From: an uncultured Gammaproteobacteria bacterium
Lineage (GTDB): Bacteria; Pseudomonadota; Gammaproteobacteria; Pseudomonadales; Azotimanducaceae_A
Reading direction: 5' to 3'
DNA length: 27,581 nucleotides
Assembly (NCBI GenBank): GCA_913049565.1
Contig: CAJWZG010000009.1
Coordinates: 1 to 27,581 of the forward strand
Below the pieces are notes generated by a model. That model was not told the origin of the DNA, ran no database searches, and worked only from the letters and a program-made list of their open reading frames with translations. The position numbers were made by a program, and so were the translations under genes. Positions 15,359 to 23,839 of this stretch are shown in pieces; the stretch's first letter is position 1, and each line of letters opens with the position of its first letter.

Positions 15359-16915
15359 ATGTATCCACAAAAATATGCATCCATGCATCCCCAGCGCCCA
15401 GCCTTTGTCATGGCGAGCACTGGCGAAAAAGTAACCTATGCAGAGTATGAAGCAAGAGCCAATCGGCTAGCGCACTTGCTACGCGCTGCTGGGCTTCAGC
15501 ATCAAGATCACTACTCCATCATGATGGAAAACAATAATCGCTATCTGGAGGCTTGCGCAGCAGGCGAGCGCTCTGGGCTTTACTACACCTGCGTTAACTC
15601 CTATCTCACCGCAGACGAACTTGCCTACATCCTGACTAACTCCGAGTCGCAAATTCTGATTACCAGCTTGGCTAAGTTGGAGGTTGCGCAAGAAGCAGTG
15701 GCCCAATGCGCGAACATTAAAAAGGTACTGGTGGTGGGTGGAGTCGATGCGCAGTTGCCGTCGCGGTTTGAGGACTACGCCTCAGCTTGCGAGGGTTTTT
15801 CAACACAACCCATCGCTGATGAAACCTTGGGTACTTCGATGCTCTACTCCTCGGGTACAACTGGCCGACCCAAGGGCATTATTCGGCCTTTACCGCCCCA
15901 GCCGCCTGCAGAACAGCTACCGATTTTCGACTTCCTTGGCGTTCTCTGGCGCTATCGTGAAGATATGATTTATTTGTCGCCGGCACCGCTTTATCACTCG
16001 GCACCTCAGGCAGCAGTAAACCTCACCATCCGTTACGGCGGCACGGTGGTTATTATGGAACGCTTCGACCCGCTGGAGTACTTGGCTCTTATTGAGCGTT
16101 ATCAGATCAGTCATTCTCAACTCGTACCCACCATGTTCAGCCGCATGCTGAAACTGCCAGAGGAACAGCGCCGGGCGCACGATTTGTCGTCCTTGGAAAT
16201 TGCCGTGCACGCAGCGGCTCCCTGTCCGCAATTGGTGAAGGAGCAGATGATCGATTGGTGGGGCCCGATCATCCACGAGTATTACGGCGCTACTGAGGGT
16301 CTAGGTTTTGCAGCCTGTGATACCGAGCAATGGCTAGCCCATCCGGGCACGGTTGGCAAAATTGTACTTGGCGAACTTGCGGTACTAGACGATGACATGC
16401 AGCCGGTACCGCAGGGCGAACCGGGGACCCTATGGTTCAAAACCGCGACGGAATTCGAATATCACAATGACCCTGAAAAGACCGCCGAATCAACTTCGGC
16501 GGACGGGGAAATGACGACGGTAGGCGATGTAGGTTACGTCGACGACGACGGCTTTCTTTATCTTACTGACCGGAAGACGTTCATGATTATTTCCGGAGGG
16601 GTGAACATTTACCCGCAAGAATGCGAAGACCTGCTGATCACTCACCCCAAGGTTGAAGACGCGGCAGTTTTCGGCGTACCAAATACGGATTTAGGTGAAG
16701 AGGTAAAGGCAGTGATTCAGACGGTAGCGGGCGTTGCCGAGGATGACGCGCTTACCGGCGAGCTTCTGGCATACCTAGGGGATCACTTGTCGCGGCAGAA
16801 AATACCGCGATCAATTGACTACATTGACGCCATGCCGAGGTTACCTACGGGCAAACTGTATAAGCGGGTACTGCGCGATCAATACTGGGGCGAAGGTCAA
16901 TCGCGGATCGTCTAG
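15359..16915 (+). CDS. AMP-forming acyl-CoA synthetase (ligase)
   Basis: This 518-residue member of the ANL adenylating family activates a carboxylic acid as acyl-AMP and then transfers it to CoA. Motif A3 is YSSGTTGRPKG (163-173) and A5 is YYGATEG (about 307-313). The hinge region is YLTDRKTFMIISGGVNIYP (about 401-419), and the C-terminal catalytic lysine is Lys499 in PTGK. GGGAGG precedes the ATG at good spacing. The sequence resembles medium/long-chain fatty acid and crotonobetaine/carnitine ligases, but substrate residues cannot be assigned. The acyl-CoA dehydrogenases, the CoA-transferase and the thioesterase elsewhere in the window suggest a general role in acid catabolism. Confidence 0.92.
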   Translation: MYPQKYASMHPQRPAFVMASTGEKVTYAEYEARANRLAHLLRAAGLQHQDHYSIMMENNNRYLEACAAGERSGLYYTCVNSYLTADELAYILTNSESQILITSLAKLEVAQEAVAQCANIKKVLVVGGVDAQLPSRFEDYASACEGFSTQPIADETLGTSMLYSSGTTGRPKGIIRPLPPQPPAEQLPIFDFLGVLWRYREDMIYLSPAPLYHSAPQAAVNLTIRYGGTVVIMERFDPLEYLALIERYQISHSQLVPTMFSRMLKLPEEQRRAHDLSSLEIAVHAAAPCPQLVKEQMIDWWGPIIHEYYGATEGLGFAACDTEQWLAHPGTVGKIVLGELAVLDDDMQPVPQGEPGTLWFKTATEFEYHNDPEKTAESTSADGEMTTVGDVGYVDDDGFLYLTDRKTFMIISGGVNIYPQECEDLLITHPKVEDAAVFGVPNTDLGEEVKAVIQTVAGVAEDDALTGELLAYLGDHLSRQKIPRSIDYIDAMPRLPTGKLYKRVLRDQYWGEGQSRIV

Positions 16916-16967
16916 CTCGCGATTGAACCGGCGCTAAGGGCCGGGCCAATTGCGTTTGGGGTGCCGA

Positions 16968-17582
16968 CTACTTCTCGTAATCCACCCCAATCTTCCAAAA
17001 CGTCTCTAAGTTAGTCAGCGCCTTGGCGCGGCCCTTAATGACGATGGGTTCGTACTCTACCCGCGACACGAGCTTGTTGAGCATCTCACGATGCTCAATT
17101 TTGGTCTTATTGCCGGTAACGCCCTTCGGTTCGCCTTCCAAATATTCACCGTCTATTACGGTAGTCACGCCATCAGCGGATACTTTATATCTGTAGCGGT
17201 AGTTCATGTTGTAACCCTCGCTGAAGGCCATCCGTCTAACCTTCTTAGGCAAACAGTATGTGTTACGACATAGGGTCTCACGCTCCTCATAGCCTGCTGG
17301 CCAGATCCGCATAGCGCATTCGTCCTCAATGCAGGCGAGGCACAACTTGGCAAAACGCTCGCGATTTGCCTTGGCTATTTTTAAACCGCTGCGGGTTAGC
17401 GGCTTGATCTCGCAGGCAAACGTGGGTAGATCAGCAGAGAAATTTTGGGCTGCTGTGGCGGCCTGAGTCATCAGGAAAACAAGTCCTAGGGCGATACAGG
17501 CCCTCATAAACTGTAAGGTTAACCTTGGGTATAACCGTCTGAGTAAGTTTAGGTTTAGCTGTGCGTTTAATTTCCTATCCAT
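16968..17582 (-). CDS. Secreted cysteine-rich protein, unknown
   Basis: I do not recognise this 204-residue protein. A basic N-terminal region is followed by a hydrophobic core (about 24-39) and AATAA, a plausible signal-peptidase site near residue 45. The mature part would carry six cysteines (57, 81, 84, 89, 105, 110) in a pattern resembling CLAC-x4-C and C-x4-C, all within 55 residues. They could form three disulfides in the periplasm. The rest is polar and rich in Tyr and Lys with likely beta strands. The start at 17582 is chosen for GGAG 5 bases upstream. It stands alone, convergent with the acyl-CoA ligase. CxxC might suggest a redox or metal role, but nothing else supports that. Confidence 0.7.
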   Translation of the reverse strand: MDRKLNAQLNLNLLRRLYPRLTLQFMRACIALGLVFLMTQAATAAQNFSADLPTFACEIKPLTRSGLKIAKANRERFAKLCLACIEDECAMRIWPAGYEERETLCRNTYCLPKKVRRMAFSEGYNMNYRYRYKVSADGVTTVIDGEYLEGEPKGVTGNKTKIEHREMLNKLVSRVEYEPIVIKGRAKALTNLETFWKIGVDYEK

Positions 17583-17755
17583 TGCCACTCCGTCTTTCGA
17601 AAAATGTTAGTGGCCACGAATTTTAATCGGGTAGACACAATCCAAACAAGTTTTATCAGTCTCGCAATCCCTCGTTTTGTCGACTCTCACAGGTCTTTGG
17701 CCCGCCTGGTGCCGCTGCAGGTTCCGAGCCCCCCAGAGACAAGTCGCCGGTATCA

Positions 17756-18961
17756 TTAACCCAGCACAATCTGCTGGTCTTTTAGGCTTTCAATTTGTTC
17801 TTGGGTGTATGCCAACTCGCGTAAAATTTCCTCGGAGTGTTCGCCAAGCATCGGGGTATGGGCGTAAACATTACTTGGCGTTTGCGAAAATTGGGCCGCC
17901 GGTCGGGGAGTGCGGACCTGGCCTGCTTTAGGATGCTCATAAGTCAGAAGTGCACCCATGGCACCTACCTGTGGATCTTCGATTACCTCGGCGCGACTAT
18001 TGATGCGGGAATAAGGTACATCCTCCAATTCAAAACGCTCGCACAGTTCGTCAGTGGTGAACTTGGGATAGGCAGCATCCATCAGAGCGCGCAACTGAGT
18101 ACGGTATTGCAACCGAGCCGCAGTTGTTTGGAAACGTGGGTCGTCTAGTAACTCAGGTAACTCTAGCGCGCGAAAGACGCCAAAAAATTCAGCCTCCTGA
18201 ACCGGCATGCTGGCTATCCAGCCGTCCTTGGTGGCGTGCAAAAATACCGAATGGTCGAGAGGTGCAACGAGTTCAACGTCGTCGGCCATAAACGTAAAAT
18301 TATTCATCGTGTCGGGCCAAAGAAAAGATAACGCTGCGTCGAGCATGGAAATATCCACCCGCTGGCCTTTGCCAGTTCGCTCAGCGTGAAACAGTGCGGC
18401 AACAATGGCCTCGGCTGCTGTGAGGGAAGTCACCTTGTCACAAACAAGGCTGTTGACCATCTCAGGGGTGCCATCTACGCGCAGGGCGGTGAAGCCCGAT
18501 ATAGCCTGAATGACAGCATCGTAGACGCGCCGATTGGCGTAAGGGCCTACTGCACCAACACCGTTAATTGAGGCATAAACTAATTTTGGTTGTTGTTGTC
18601 GAAACGAGTCATAACCTAGGCCAAGTCGGTCCATTACGCCGGGGCGAAAATTTTCTAAAACCACGTCGGCGGAGGCAATCAGCTTGCGCGCGACTTCTAA
18701 GCCGTCGGGAGTTTGCAGATCAACACATAGGGCGCGCTTATTTCGATTCATGCTAGTGAAAGCGCTGGCCATTCCGTTGCTTTGTGGAAAGCCTTTGCGC
18801 ATGAGGTCACCGCTAAAACCTTCAACCTTTATTACCTGCGCACCTTGGTCAGCCAGTATTGCGCCAGCAATAGGCCCAGAAAATACCGCCGAGAAGTCTG
18901 CGACGCGAACGCCCTGTAGCGGTCCAGTAGGTGGTTTGCCTAGTTCAACTTCCTGCTCCAT
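17756..18961 (-). CDS. Class III (CaiB/BaiF) CoA-transferase
   Basis: This 401-residue enzyme transfers CoA between carboxylic acids. The N-terminal region GVRVADFSAVFSGPIAGAIL and LGADVIKVE-like sequence (DQGAQVIKVEGFSGD) are typical, as are VLENFRPGVMDRLGLGYD and RVYDAVIQAISG. Asp148 in that last motif is the catalytic aspartate that forms the acyl-anhydride intermediate in formyl-CoA transferase. The start at 18961 has AGGAGG at ideal spacing; a longer frame to 19060 would run into the control region of the divergent sulfurtransferase. The substrate is not readable. Family members act on carnitine, oxalate, bile acids, glutarate and others, and a link to the glutaryl-CoA dehydrogenase at 6165 is possible but speculative. 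Confidence 0.92.
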   Translation of the reverse strand: MEQEVELGKPPTGPLQGVRVADFSAVFSGPIAGAILADQGAQVIKVEGFSGDLMRKGFPQSNGMASAFTSMNRNKRALCVDLQTPDGLEVARKLIASADVVLENFRPGVMDRLGLGYDSFRQQQPKLVYASINGVGAVGPYANRRVYDAVIQAISGFTALRVDGTPEMVNSLVCDKVTSLTAAEAIVAALFHAERTGKGQRVDISMLDAALSFLWPDTMNNFTFMADDVELVAPLDHSVFLHATKDGWIASMPVQEAEFFGVFRALELPELLDDPRFQTTAARLQYRTQLRALMDAAYPKFTTDELCERFELEDVPYSRINSRAEVIEDPQVGAMGALLTYEHPKAGQVRTPRPAAQFSQTPSNVYAHTPMLGEHSEEILRELAYTQEQIESLKDQQIVLG

Positions 18962-19144
18962 GTTGCCCTCCTTGCCGAAAAAAATGTCATAGTCGCGGGC
19001 GTTTCGCAAAACAAGAGTAGAGCACGAATCCTCCGCTAAGAAGTGCTTTTCAAGGTGCAAAGGAAGCGATTATGGTATTTGCGAAGGCTTTCTCACCCAA
19101 GCAAGAATTACAACAGACAGAGCATGGCTCGAAGGAGGGTAACC

Positions 19145-20011
19145 GTGTCCTATGTACATCCTGAATTTCTCATCAGTGTGGATGAACTGGCACAGCGGCT
19201 GAATGATACTGATATTCGGGTATTTGATACCTCCGTGCTGCTACACGCCAGCGAGCAAGGCTATACCTCGGAACCGGGTAGAGAACGGTACCAGCAAGAA
19301 CACATTCCCGGCGCAGGATTTATTGACCTATCCACCGACTGGTCCGATGCCGAGTCTGGCTTCAATAATACGTTGCCCAGTGTCGAGGCGCTGGCCGCTG
19401 CAATCGGTAAAGATGGCATTAATAACGAGCACTGTGTCGTCCTGTACGCATCGAGTCACCTGATGTGGGCGACCAGAGCATGGTGGCTGCTGCGCTATGC
19501 TGGGCACACAAATATCAAGGTACTCAACGGCAACCTAGGTGCATGGACAGCCGCCGGATTACCCACCAGCAGCGGTGTGGAAAGCTACCCCGCAACAACC
19601 TTTGTTCCAACGGCCAACTCCGACTTTTTCGTAGGCACCCAGGAGATGATCGCAGCCATGCAGGAGTCTGTCTGCACGGTCAATGCCCTGTCACCCGCCC
19701 AATACGAAGGCACTGGTGACTTCCATTACGGACGCAGAGGTCATATTCCGGGTAGCCGCTCACTCTACTTTGCGCATATTTTGCGCGACGAATTCTTTCT
19801 GCCTGCGGCAGAACTAACAGAAGTCCTAGACGCCCAAGGTTTGCTTCGTGCCCCACGGGCTTTGATTTACTGCGGTGGCGATATTGCCGCAACCCTGGAC
19901 GGCTTCGCTTGCGCGCTTATGGGGCAGCAAAACGTCGGAGTTTACGACGGTTCTATGTCGGAATGGGTGGCGGACCAAAGCCTGCCGTTAACCCTAGGTA
20001 CGGAGCCCTAG
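19145..20011 (+). CDS. Two-domain rhodanese-type sulfurtransferase
   Basis: This 288-residue protein has the tandem rhodanese folds of thiosulfate/3-mercaptopyruvate sulfurtransferases. The N-terminal domain (about 1-140) is inactive-type, with HIPGAGFIDLSTDWSD. The C-terminal domain (about 160-285) has GHIPGSRSLYFAHIL and the catalytic Cys243 in the loop YCGGDIAATLDG. That loop, CGGDIAA, differs from both the mercaptopyruvate (CGSGVTA-like) and thiosulfate (CRKGVTA-like) patterns, so the sulfur donor is uncertain. The start is GTG 19145 with AGGAGG 6 bases upstream; the longer frame from 19043 adds unrelated basic sequence. It is divergent from the CoA-transferase, and a YihY-type gene follows 28 bases later. 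Confidence 0.88.
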   Translation: MSYVHPEFLISVDELAQRLNDTDIRVFDTSVLLHASEQGYTSEPGRERYQQEHIPGAGFIDLSTDWSDAESGFNNTLPSVEALAAAIGKDGINNEHCVVLYASSHLMWATRAWWLLRYAGHTNIKVLNGNLGAWTAAGLPTSSGVESYPATTFVPTANSDFFVGTQEMIAAMQESVCTVNALSPAQYEGTGDFHYGRRGHIPGSRSLYFAHILRDEFFLPAAELTEVLDAQGLLRAPRALIYCGGDIAATLDGFACALMGQQNVGVYDGSMSEWVADQSLPLTLGTEP

Positions 20012-20039
20012 GCATGAAAGCAGCGGCGGCAAGACAGCT

Positions 20040-20891
20040 ATGAGCACTCGCTTGCATCTTTCTTGGTCCCAAGTGCGCGGCCAATTGTTGTCGCAAATGG
20101 GCTGGATTGCCCGCCGCTTTATCGAGCACGATTGCCTAACGATTGCCGGCTCGCTGACCTTTACCTCGCTGCTGGCCCTCGTGCCGGTTATGACCATGGT
20201 CTATTTAGGCTTGGCTTTTTTACCCGAATATGCGGCCTTGGCGGAGCAGGTTGAGAGCTTTGTTTTTCGCAATTTCGTGCCCAGCAGTTCCATGCTAACG
20301 CAGGAAAAGTTAAATCAATTCGCCAGCCGAGCCGAGAGCCTCACGTCATTGGGGTTGCTTGGCCTTGCCATAACTACGCTGATGCTGCTGCTCAGTATCG
20401 AACGCCAATTTAACGCAATCTGGCAGGTATCCATGCCAGCTTGGCGACTGCCGCGCTTGTTGGCCTATGCAGGGTTGCTGATCTTTGGCCCCGCCTTGGT
20501 GCTAACAGCGCTTTGGGTAACGACCTATGTACTGTCTCTGCCTTTGTTGGCCGAGGTAGACGTCATAGGCGTGGCTCCCTTGGTGCTGCAGCACCTGCCG
20601 ACGCTGTGTTTGTTCCTGATTCTGGGCGCGCTTTTTAAGTTTGTCCCCAATGCCCAAGTATCCGTGCGTCATGCCGCGATTGGCGGGATCGCTGCGGCAG
20701 CGGTGTTTAAGCTCGCTTTCGCGCTCTTCGCATGGGTGTCGCAATACTTGGTTTATGACGCGATTTACGGCGCGCTGGCAGCGCTACCGGCCTTTTTACT
20801 CTGGCTGTTCTTGGTCTGGCTTATCGTGCTTCTTGGCGCGGTGCTGGTTTGCTCATGCGCTGCGCAGCAGGGCGCTCAGGCCGTCGAATAA
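20040..20891 (+). CDS. YihY/BrkB-family inner-membrane protein
   Basis: This 283-residue protein has about six hydrophobic segments and the family pattern. Near the start, DCLTIAGSLTFTSLLALVPVMTM matches the conserved AAxLxYxxLLAxxP region. Later LSIERQFNAIWQV, ALFKFVPNAQVSVRHAAIGGIAAA and YDAIYGALAALPAFLLWLFLVWLIVLLGA are all typical. The family was once called ribonuclease BN by mistake; its true function is not known, and a transport role is suspected. It lies 28 bases after the sulfurtransferase and is probably co-transcribed. The ribosome-binding site is weak. C-terminus is normal for the shorter members. Confidence 0.9.
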   Translation: MSTRLHLSWSQVRGQLLSQMGWIARRFIEHDCLTIAGSLTFTSLLALVPVMTMVYLGLAFLPEYAALAEQVESFVFRNFVPSSSMLTQEKLNQFASRAESLTSLGLLGLAITTLMLLLSIERQFNAIWQVSMPAWRLPRLLAYAGLLIFGPALVLTALWVTTYVLSLPLLAEVDVIGVAPLVLQHLPTLCLFLILGALFKFVPNAQVSVRHAAIGGIAAAAVFKLAFALFAWVSQYLVYDAIYGALAALPAFLLWLFLVWLIVLLGAVLVCSCAAQQGAQAVE

Positions 20892-21115
20892 GGCTAATTC
20901 CGGCGCTTAAAGCAGCCTCTAAGGCAAAACCTTGCTGTCCCGCTGGCCAAAAGCTGGCAATAAAGAGTGCCTGCTCTGCGTAACTGTTTTTCTTTTTTTT
21001 GTTTACGCGAATGACAACTAATAGTTAACATCTACGTCTCTCGAAGCGCGCGCATTTGTGAGTGAGTCGGGTTAACAGCACGAGTGCAAAGAATAACAAT
21101 TCCCAGAGCGAGTCC
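20892..21115. other. Gap before the signalling island, with possible promoter
   Basis: This 224-base region contains a T-rich run (20986-21000). Only weak 4-bp hairpins precede the run, so it is not a convincing terminator. TTTACG (21002-21007) and TAACAT (21026-21031), 18 bases apart, are a possible -35/-10 pair for the downstream genes, each matching four of six consensus bases. No RNA gene or other reading frame with protein character was seen. Confidence 0.35.
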
Positions 21116-21508
21116 ATGAGAGAAAAAATGATATCGAGAGCGTTAGCCGCTGCCTCCTTTGTCCTTCTGAGCGCAAGCACCTTCTTAGTGTCTGCTGCTG
21201 AAAACTACATTGGCCAAATCGCCGGGATTGGCGATGTAGAAGTGGAACTGCTAACCAAGGGCTCGCCGGTATTTCCTCGCAGAGCCAAGTCCTACGGTGT
21301 GAGCGGCTCCGTGGTGGTGCGGTTTTCTGTAGATATAGAGGGCAATGCAGTTGGCGCGGTTATTGTGGAATCCAAGCCGCGGCGCATGTTTGACCGTTCG
21401 GCAATGCGCTACATGCAGACGCTGAAATTCAAGCCATATGTTGTGGACGGAGACGCGACGGAAGTGAAGGACCTGCAGATGACTGTCGCTTACAGGCTAG
21501 AAGGTTAG
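21116..21508 (+). CDS. Secreted stand-alone TonB C-terminal domain protein
   Basis: This 130-residue protein has a signal peptide (about 1-28, hydrophobic LAAASFVLLSASTFLV then SAAE) and then almost only a TonB C-terminal domain: SPVFPRRAKSYGVSGSVVV, MFDRSAMRYMQTLKFKPYVV and a final strand TVAYRLEG. It lacks a proline-rich spacer, and if the signal is cleaved it also lacks a membrane anchor, so it could not be energised like a true TonB. It resembles the TonB at 1146-1745 along the whole domain (PRRA, G-x2-G, KP-x3-F-R-A, KP-VV-G). It lies 55 bases before the SiaA-like gene on the same strand, so an operon is likely. Start choice is uncertain: GTG 21062 gives 18 more polar residues, and ATG 21128 is also possible. 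Function unknown; a periplasmic scaffold or sensor partner is conceivable. Confidence 0.82.
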   Translation: MREKMISRALAAASFVLLSASTFLVSAAENYIGQIAGIGDVEVELLTKGSPVFPRRAKSYGVSGSVVVRFSVDIEGNAVGAVIVESKPRRMFDRSAMRYMQTLKFKPYVVDGDATEVKDLQMTVAYRLEG

Positions 21509-21563
21509 GAGCGCTGAAGACTTAAAGAGTACGACAACTCACTGACACAAGAAAAAAAACACA

Positions 21564-23837
21564 ATGTCTATACGAAATAAACTTCTTGCCTTGTTGATCG
21601 CGGGCTTCGCGGTCTTACTGTCGATTTTTCTTTTCTCTACCCAAACGCTTTCCGATGCTTCCAAACAGTTTATGTCCGACTCCCTCGCGCAGACTTACAG
21701 CGCAGCGTGGTTATCTGCGTCGGACTCCCAATTTGAACGGTCGGTAGAGCAATTTGATCCGGAGCTTGGGGCGCCAGAAATTACAGAGCTATGGGATCCG
21801 TACATTAACGCTTTCGATGATAGCGGCGAAGAGAATCCCTTAGTTGCTGCTCTAGAAAGTGACCGTCCAGATCTTGCTCGGGGCTATTTCGACCAGCTGT
21901 TTATGGACGCAGTTGATCTCGAAGAGATCAGCTTCGTCATGGCCTACACAATTACGGGGCGGCAAATTTATTGCCTGTCAGGCTTGTTTCTTCACGGTGC
22001 GGATCCCTGCGGAAAGTCTGCTCGGCCAGATTTTTTCCTGAACTTCGACAGTTTCTTACGCAGTGCCATACAGCGGCCAACGCGCAACATTGTACGCATC
22101 ACTGACACCACGGGTGACAAGCCGCTGTCGATCAACGACTCACTTTCCTTCGGCGTTATGGATGCGAATGAGGAAGCCGTCGCCTTAGTGGTTGTCGGCA
22201 AAAACTTGGTAGATAACTTAGAGCTATTTAGCGAGGACTTCGAGGTTCGCTTGGCAGTGCGCTCCAATGGCCAGTCGATAAGTCTGGATGACTATTACGA
22301 CGATGGGGGCTCGGAATCCACAGAATATGGGGTCGCTAACCTGCGCAAGCTGGTCGCAGAGGGCGAGCGTCTTGCGGTGGAATCCTCAGATGCCACTTAC
22401 AGCGAAGTAATAAACGAGCTCGGCGTTTCTATCACTTCTATCCCGCTGAGCTATCAGGCCACTGCAGAAGAAATCAGCTTGATGATCTTCAAGGACCAAA
22501 GCGCCAGCATCAATCAAGAGCAGCAAACTACCCTGAGTACCTACGCCAGCGTTGCAGCCACCATCGTGCTGGTAGTCGCTGTAATTCTTGCGCTTATTTG
22601 GGGAGCGTTTGGTCAGATCAAAGTCGCTATCGACATATTGCGCGGCATGGCCGAAGGCGACCTATCGCTGGAAATGCCCGAACGCAGTCGTCTTTTGGCT
22701 TCAGATGGTGATGAGGTAGGTCGCTTATCCGGGGCTATCGATTCTTATCGGGACAAACTGCGAGATGCTGAAGAGCAGCGCGTCGAACGTTCGCGTCGGC
22801 GCATAGAACGCGACAATATTATGTTCGAGAAAATGGAAATTCTCGCTGGCGAACTGGATGGTGGGGCGAAAGACCTGATGCTCAGCGACATTGAGCATAT
22901 GCGTCAGGAAGTGGAAACCGGCGACGATGCTGCCAAAGAAAGAGCGTCTATCGAGCTCATGGGCGTGGCGTTTTCCCGGATGTCTGATCAGGTGACATCG
23001 CTAATCAACGCAAGGACCGAAGAACTGGTGCGTACGCGTGATGAAATCGATAGTTCTATTCGTTATGCGGCAAGACTGCAGAACGCATTGTTACCAAAAC
23101 AGTACCCGGGCGACATTTCTTTCAAGGTGCACTGGCGGCCCAGAGACTTGGTTGGTGGCGATATTTACTTTGTCCAAAGCCTGCCAGATAGGGTTTATAT
23201 CGCAGTAGTTGACTGCACAGGTCATGGTGTCCCCGGCGCGTTCTTGTCGATTATTGCGCGTTCCGTACTTGAGCAGGCCATCGACGAGCATCGAGCCCAG
23301 AATGCCGGAGACTACTTGACCAAGGCCCATAGCCTGATCATGGAAACGCTAAGTCAGCAGGACAGCGCCAACGAGAAAATCGACGAAGGTTTCGATGGCG
23401 GTGTTTGCATTTATCACCGTAAAGAACAGCGTCTGGAATTTGCCGGAGCGAAGTCCTCTTTGTTCCGAGTTAATGACTCTGGGGCTTCAGAAATCAAAGG
23501 TGACAGAAAGTCCGTTGGTTCCTCGCGTTCGGGTGGAGCCTATCAGTTCAATCCCCACGTCATTGACAATCCGGAAGGTGCCTTTGTCATGCTGACGGAC
23601 GGCATTACCGATGTTATGAACGCTGAAGATCGGCCCATCGCCTTTGGTCGGCGACGAGTGCTGCGCACACTGCAAAATTCAACCCAAACAACGCCAGAAG
23701 GCTTGGTTAGCAACATTATGACAAACGTAGACCTGTATCGTGGCGGCGCGCCCTATCGGGACGACCTTACCCTGCTGGCCTTTTCGATAAATGGTGATGA
23801 GCAAGAAGTCTTAGTTAGGGACGTAGAGGAGGTATAA
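21564..23837 (+). CDS. siaA: SiaA-like membrane sensor phosphatase (HAMP-PP2C/SpoIIE)
   Basis: This 757-residue protein has transmembrane helix 1 (about 6-25) and a large periplasmic sensor (about 26-327) with two cysteines (137, 149) that could bond. Helix 2 (about 328-350) and a HAMP segment (about 348-400) follow, then a helical linker and a PP2C-type phosphatase domain (about 510-742). The metal-binding aspartates are visible: Asp533 (VGGDIYFV), Asp550 (VVDCTGHGVPGAF), Asp679 (MLTDGITDV) and Asp733/734 (YRDDLTLL). The preface SSIRYAARLQNALLP is typical of the SiaA group. In P. aeruginosa, SiaA dephosphorylates SiaC to switch on its cyclase partner. Here a DUF1987 gene begins two bases after the stop, preceded by GAGGAGG. 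The ligand of the sensor domain is unknown. Confidence 0.9.
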   Translation: MSIRNKLLALLIAGFAVLLSIFLFSTQTLSDASKQFMSDSLAQTYSAAWLSASDSQFERSVEQFDPELGAPEITELWDPYINAFDDSGEENPLVAALESDRPDLARGYFDQLFMDAVDLEEISFVMAYTITGRQIYCLSGLFLHGADPCGKSARPDFFLNFDSFLRSAIQRPTRNIVRITDTTGDKPLSINDSLSFGVMDANEEAVALVVVGKNLVDNLELFSEDFEVRLAVRSNGQSISLDDYYDDGGSESTEYGVANLRKLVAEGERLAVESSDATYSEVINELGVSITSIPLSYQATAEEISLMIFKDQSASINQEQQTTLSTYASVAATIVLVVAVILALIWGAFGQIKVAIDILRGMAEGDLSLEMPERSRLLASDGDEVGRLSGAIDSYRDKLRDAEEQRVERSRRRIERDNIMFEKMEILAGELDGGAKDLMLSDIEHMRQEVETGDDAAKERASIELMGVAFSRMSDQVTSLINARTEELVRTRDEIDSSIRYAARLQNALLPKQYPGDISFKVHWRPRDLVGGDIYFVQSLPDRVYIAVVDCTGHGVPGAFLSIIARSVLEQAIDEHRAQNAGDYLTKAHSLIMETLSQQDSANEKIDEGFDGGVCIYHRKEQRLEFAGAKSSLFRVNDSGASEIKGDRKSVGSSRSGGAYQFNPHVIDNPEGAFVMLTDGITDVMNAEDRPIAFGRRRVLRTLQNSTQTTPEGLVSNIMTNVDLYRGGAPYRDDLTLLAFSINGDEQEVLVRDVEEV

Positions 23838-23839
23838 CC

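Noticed and set aside
16928..16944. CCGGC-N7-GCCGG hairpin between the acyl-CoA ligase and the Cys-rich protein
   Set aside because: A five-pair stem without a T-tract in either direction is too weak to call a terminator, though the convergent position is suitable.
18962..19060. N-terminal extension of 33 residues on the CoA-transferase
   Set aside because: AGGAGG at correct spacing before 18961 and the family-typical N-terminus favour the shorter protein; the extension overlaps the divergent control region.
19043..19144. N-terminal extension of 34 residues on the sulfurtransferase
   Set aside because: The extension is basic and unlike the family, while a GTG at 19145 has an excellent AGGAGG signal.
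20955..21000. T-rich run after the YihY-type gene as a Rho-independent terminator
   Set aside because: The hairpins before it have only four base pairs and are too far from the T-run.
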